Assembly (NCBI RefSeq): GCF_025947185.1
Contig: NZ_CP110001.1
Location: 3,658,001 to 3,722,000, forward strand
DNA: 64,000 nt
Source: Flavobacterium sp. N2038
GTDB lineage: Bacteria; Bacteroidota; Bacteroidia; Flavobacteriales; Flavobacteriaceae
Direction: 5' to 3'
Positions 62,644-64,000 of this stretch are shown here, piece after piece (position 1 is the stretch's first letter; every line of letters begins with the position of its first letter). A model generated the notes under the pieces. It was not told the origin of the DNA and made no database searches. It was given only the letters and a program-made list of their open reading frames with translations. Made by a program: the position numbers and the translations under genes.

Positions 62644-63498
62644 ATGCAAAAAATTACCATCTTAATTCACTGTAAGGATCAAAAAGGAATTATTGCCGCA
62701 GTGACTACTTTTATTGCAAAAGTAGAAGGAAATATTACTTACATTGATCAGCATGTTGATGTGGAGCAAAATGTATTTTTTATGCGATTGGAATGTGAAC
62801 TAACCAATCCGAAAACTACAATTGATGGATTAAAAGCTGATTTTGATCAAACCATTGCAACTGATTTTGGTATGTCCTGGAATTTATACAATCAGGAACA
62901 AAAACCAAAAATGGCTTTGTTTGTCTCAAAATATGATCATTGCTTATTTGATATTTTAGGTCGCTACAGTGCCGGTGAACTAAATATTGAAATTCCGGTT
63001 ATAATAAGTAATCATAATGATTTAAGAGGTGTTGCAGAACGTTTTAATATTCCGTATCACTGTGTTCCTTTCACAAAAGATAATAAAGAAGAAGGCGAAG
63101 CCAAACAAATTGAGTTGCTAAAAAGATATGACATCAATTTTATTGTTCTGGCGCGCTATATGCAAATCATTACACCCAATTTGATTAGTCTTTACCAGAA
63201 TAAAATTATTAATATCCATCATTCGTTTTTACCGGCTTTTCCGGGCGCAAAACCTTATCATTCGGCTTTTAAACGCGGAGTAAAAATTATTGGTGCAACA
63301 AGCCATTATGTTACCGAAGAATTAGACGAAGGACCAATTATCGAACAGGATATTACGAGGGTTTCACACATTCATTCAATTGAAGATTTTATTATGAAAG
63401 GACGCGATTTAGAACGTATTGTTTTAGCCAGAGCTATTAAATTGCATGCTGAACGTAAAACAATGGTTTACAGCAATAAAACGGTTGTGTTTTCATAA
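62644..63498 (+). CDS. purU: Formyltetrahydrofolate deformylase
   Basis: The product is 284 residues from the ATG at 62644; an in-frame earlier ATG would add 14 residues encoded by repeat DNA. An N-terminal ACT domain (about 1-80) senses a ligand. The catalytic formyl transferase domain follows: LARYMQIITPNLISLYQNKI, IHHSFLPAFPGAKPYHSA, GATSHYVTEELDEGPIIEQD. PurU hydrolyses 10-formyl-THF to THF and formate, balancing one-carbon units. The 5' UTR overlaps a repeat. Confidence 0.95.
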   Translation: MQKITILIHCKDQKGIIAAVTTFIAKVEGNITYIDQHVDVEQNVFFMRLECELTNPKTTIDGLKADFDQTIATDFGMSWNLYNQEQKPKMALFVSKYDHCLFDILGRYSAGELNIEIPVIISNHNDLRGVAERFNIPYHCVPFTKDNKEEGEAKQIELLKRYDINFIVLARYMQIITPNLISLYQNKIINIHHSFLPAFPGAKPYHSAFKRGVKIIGATSHYVTEELDEGPIIEQDITRVSHIHSIEDFIMKGRDLERIVLARAIKLHAERKTMVYSNKTVVFS

Positions 63499-63817
63499 TG
63501 TTTTTTTAACTGCGAGTTTTTTACCGCAAAGTGCGCGAAGATTTACGCAAAGACCGCTAAGTTTTTTTGCTTGTGAATTCTGTTGACTTTTCGAAGATCG
63601 CAAAGGCTGTTGTCTATATTTTTTTGCCCGCAGATTTAACGGATTGAACAGGTTTTCGCTGATTTTCTTTGAACCTTTGTAACTCTGTACCTTTGAACCT
63701 TTGAACCTAAAAAAATAAACAAACCCGACAGGTATTTAAAATCTGTCGGGTTTTATTTTTATATAAAGTAAAAAAGCTTTGAACCTTTGTTACTCTGCAC
63801 CTTTGAACCTTTTAAAA
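63499..63817. repeat. Repeat-filled gap between purU and katG
   Basis: The first part (63518-63660) has CGCAAAG-type units. Then come direct copies CTTTGAACCTTTGTAACTC... at 63668-63703 and 63778-63813, which flank the terminator at 63721-63753. They are the same family as 62552 in the opposite orientation. No gene is present. Confidence 0.78.
63721..63757. terminator. Terminator between converging purU and katG
   Basis: 11-bp arms AAACCCGACAG (63721-63731) and CTGTCGGGTTT (63743-63753), followed by T's on the plus strand and preceded by A's. Confidence 0.88.

Positions 63818-64000
<183 letters not shown>

Overview
The window is about 34% GC by eye and comes from a Bacteroidota chromosome, most likely Flavobacterium or a close relative. 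Evidence: the gliding-motility lipoprotein GldI, a type IX secretion (T9SS) C-terminal sorting domain, Bacteroidota-type promoters (TTG plus TAnnTTTG), weak ribosome binding sites, many SPII lipoproteins, a type III glutamine synthetase beside a short type II-like one, and the interspersed palindromic repeats common in Flavobacterium intergenic DNA. No rRNA, tRNA, CRISPR array, prophage or transposase was seen. Both ends cut genes: osmC-like at the left, katG at the right.

Layout. 1-6.1 kb (minus): OsmC-like protein, two LysM-rich envelope proteins and GMP synthase. 6.3-9.2 kb: a lipoprotein, an exported protein, and the J-domain chaperone cbpA with its modulator cbpM. 9.3-15.2 kb (plus): a RidA-like protein, a ClC transporter with fluoride-clade features, then the run nrnA-gldI and two tandem cyclophilin-FKBP fusion isomerases. 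15.4-21.2 kb (plus): membrane proteins (DMT exporter, DoxX, AqpZ, GlsB-like, sterol desaturase family), a DUF2805 protein and an M61 peptidase. 21.3-28.1 kb: GH92 mannosidase, GNAT acetyltransferase, small unknown genes and purM.

28.3-33.7 kb (minus) is a curli-type functional amyloid operon: a curlin subunit, a CsgB-like curlin, a CsgE with an added N-terminal beta domain, a CsgF with a long Gly-Thr linker, a CsgG with an added C-terminal beta-barrel, and a large FN3/propeller lipoprotein. A hairpin with a U-tract between the first two genes may keep the major subunit in excess. 34.1-37.7 kb holds two divergent glutamine synthetases.

42.5-46.5 kb is the most unusual region. An AraC-family regulator is followed by four paralogous small secreted proteins. 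Three of the four are copies of a whole transcription unit: the same 34-bp upstream element, exactly 132 bp before each ATG, the same promoter (TTG-N23-TAATTTAG) and a similar terminator. A fourth copy of the element lies in front of the regulator gene, which suggests an autoregulated AraC regulon amplified in place.

46.6-64 kb: an orphan TPR protein resembling the N-terminus of T9SS-associated OmpA-family proteins, a GNAT enzyme, a polyprenyl synthetase interrupted by one in-frame TGA, an ELWxxDGT-repeat T9SS cargo protein, an XRE regulator, the fused B12-dependent mutase IcmF, an L,D-transpeptidase, a row of small unknown genes, purU and the 3' end of katG. Several intergenic stretches (41.8-42.4, 48.5-48.7, 49.8-50.0, 52.7-53.3, 63.5-63.8 kb) are made of short palindromic repeats.
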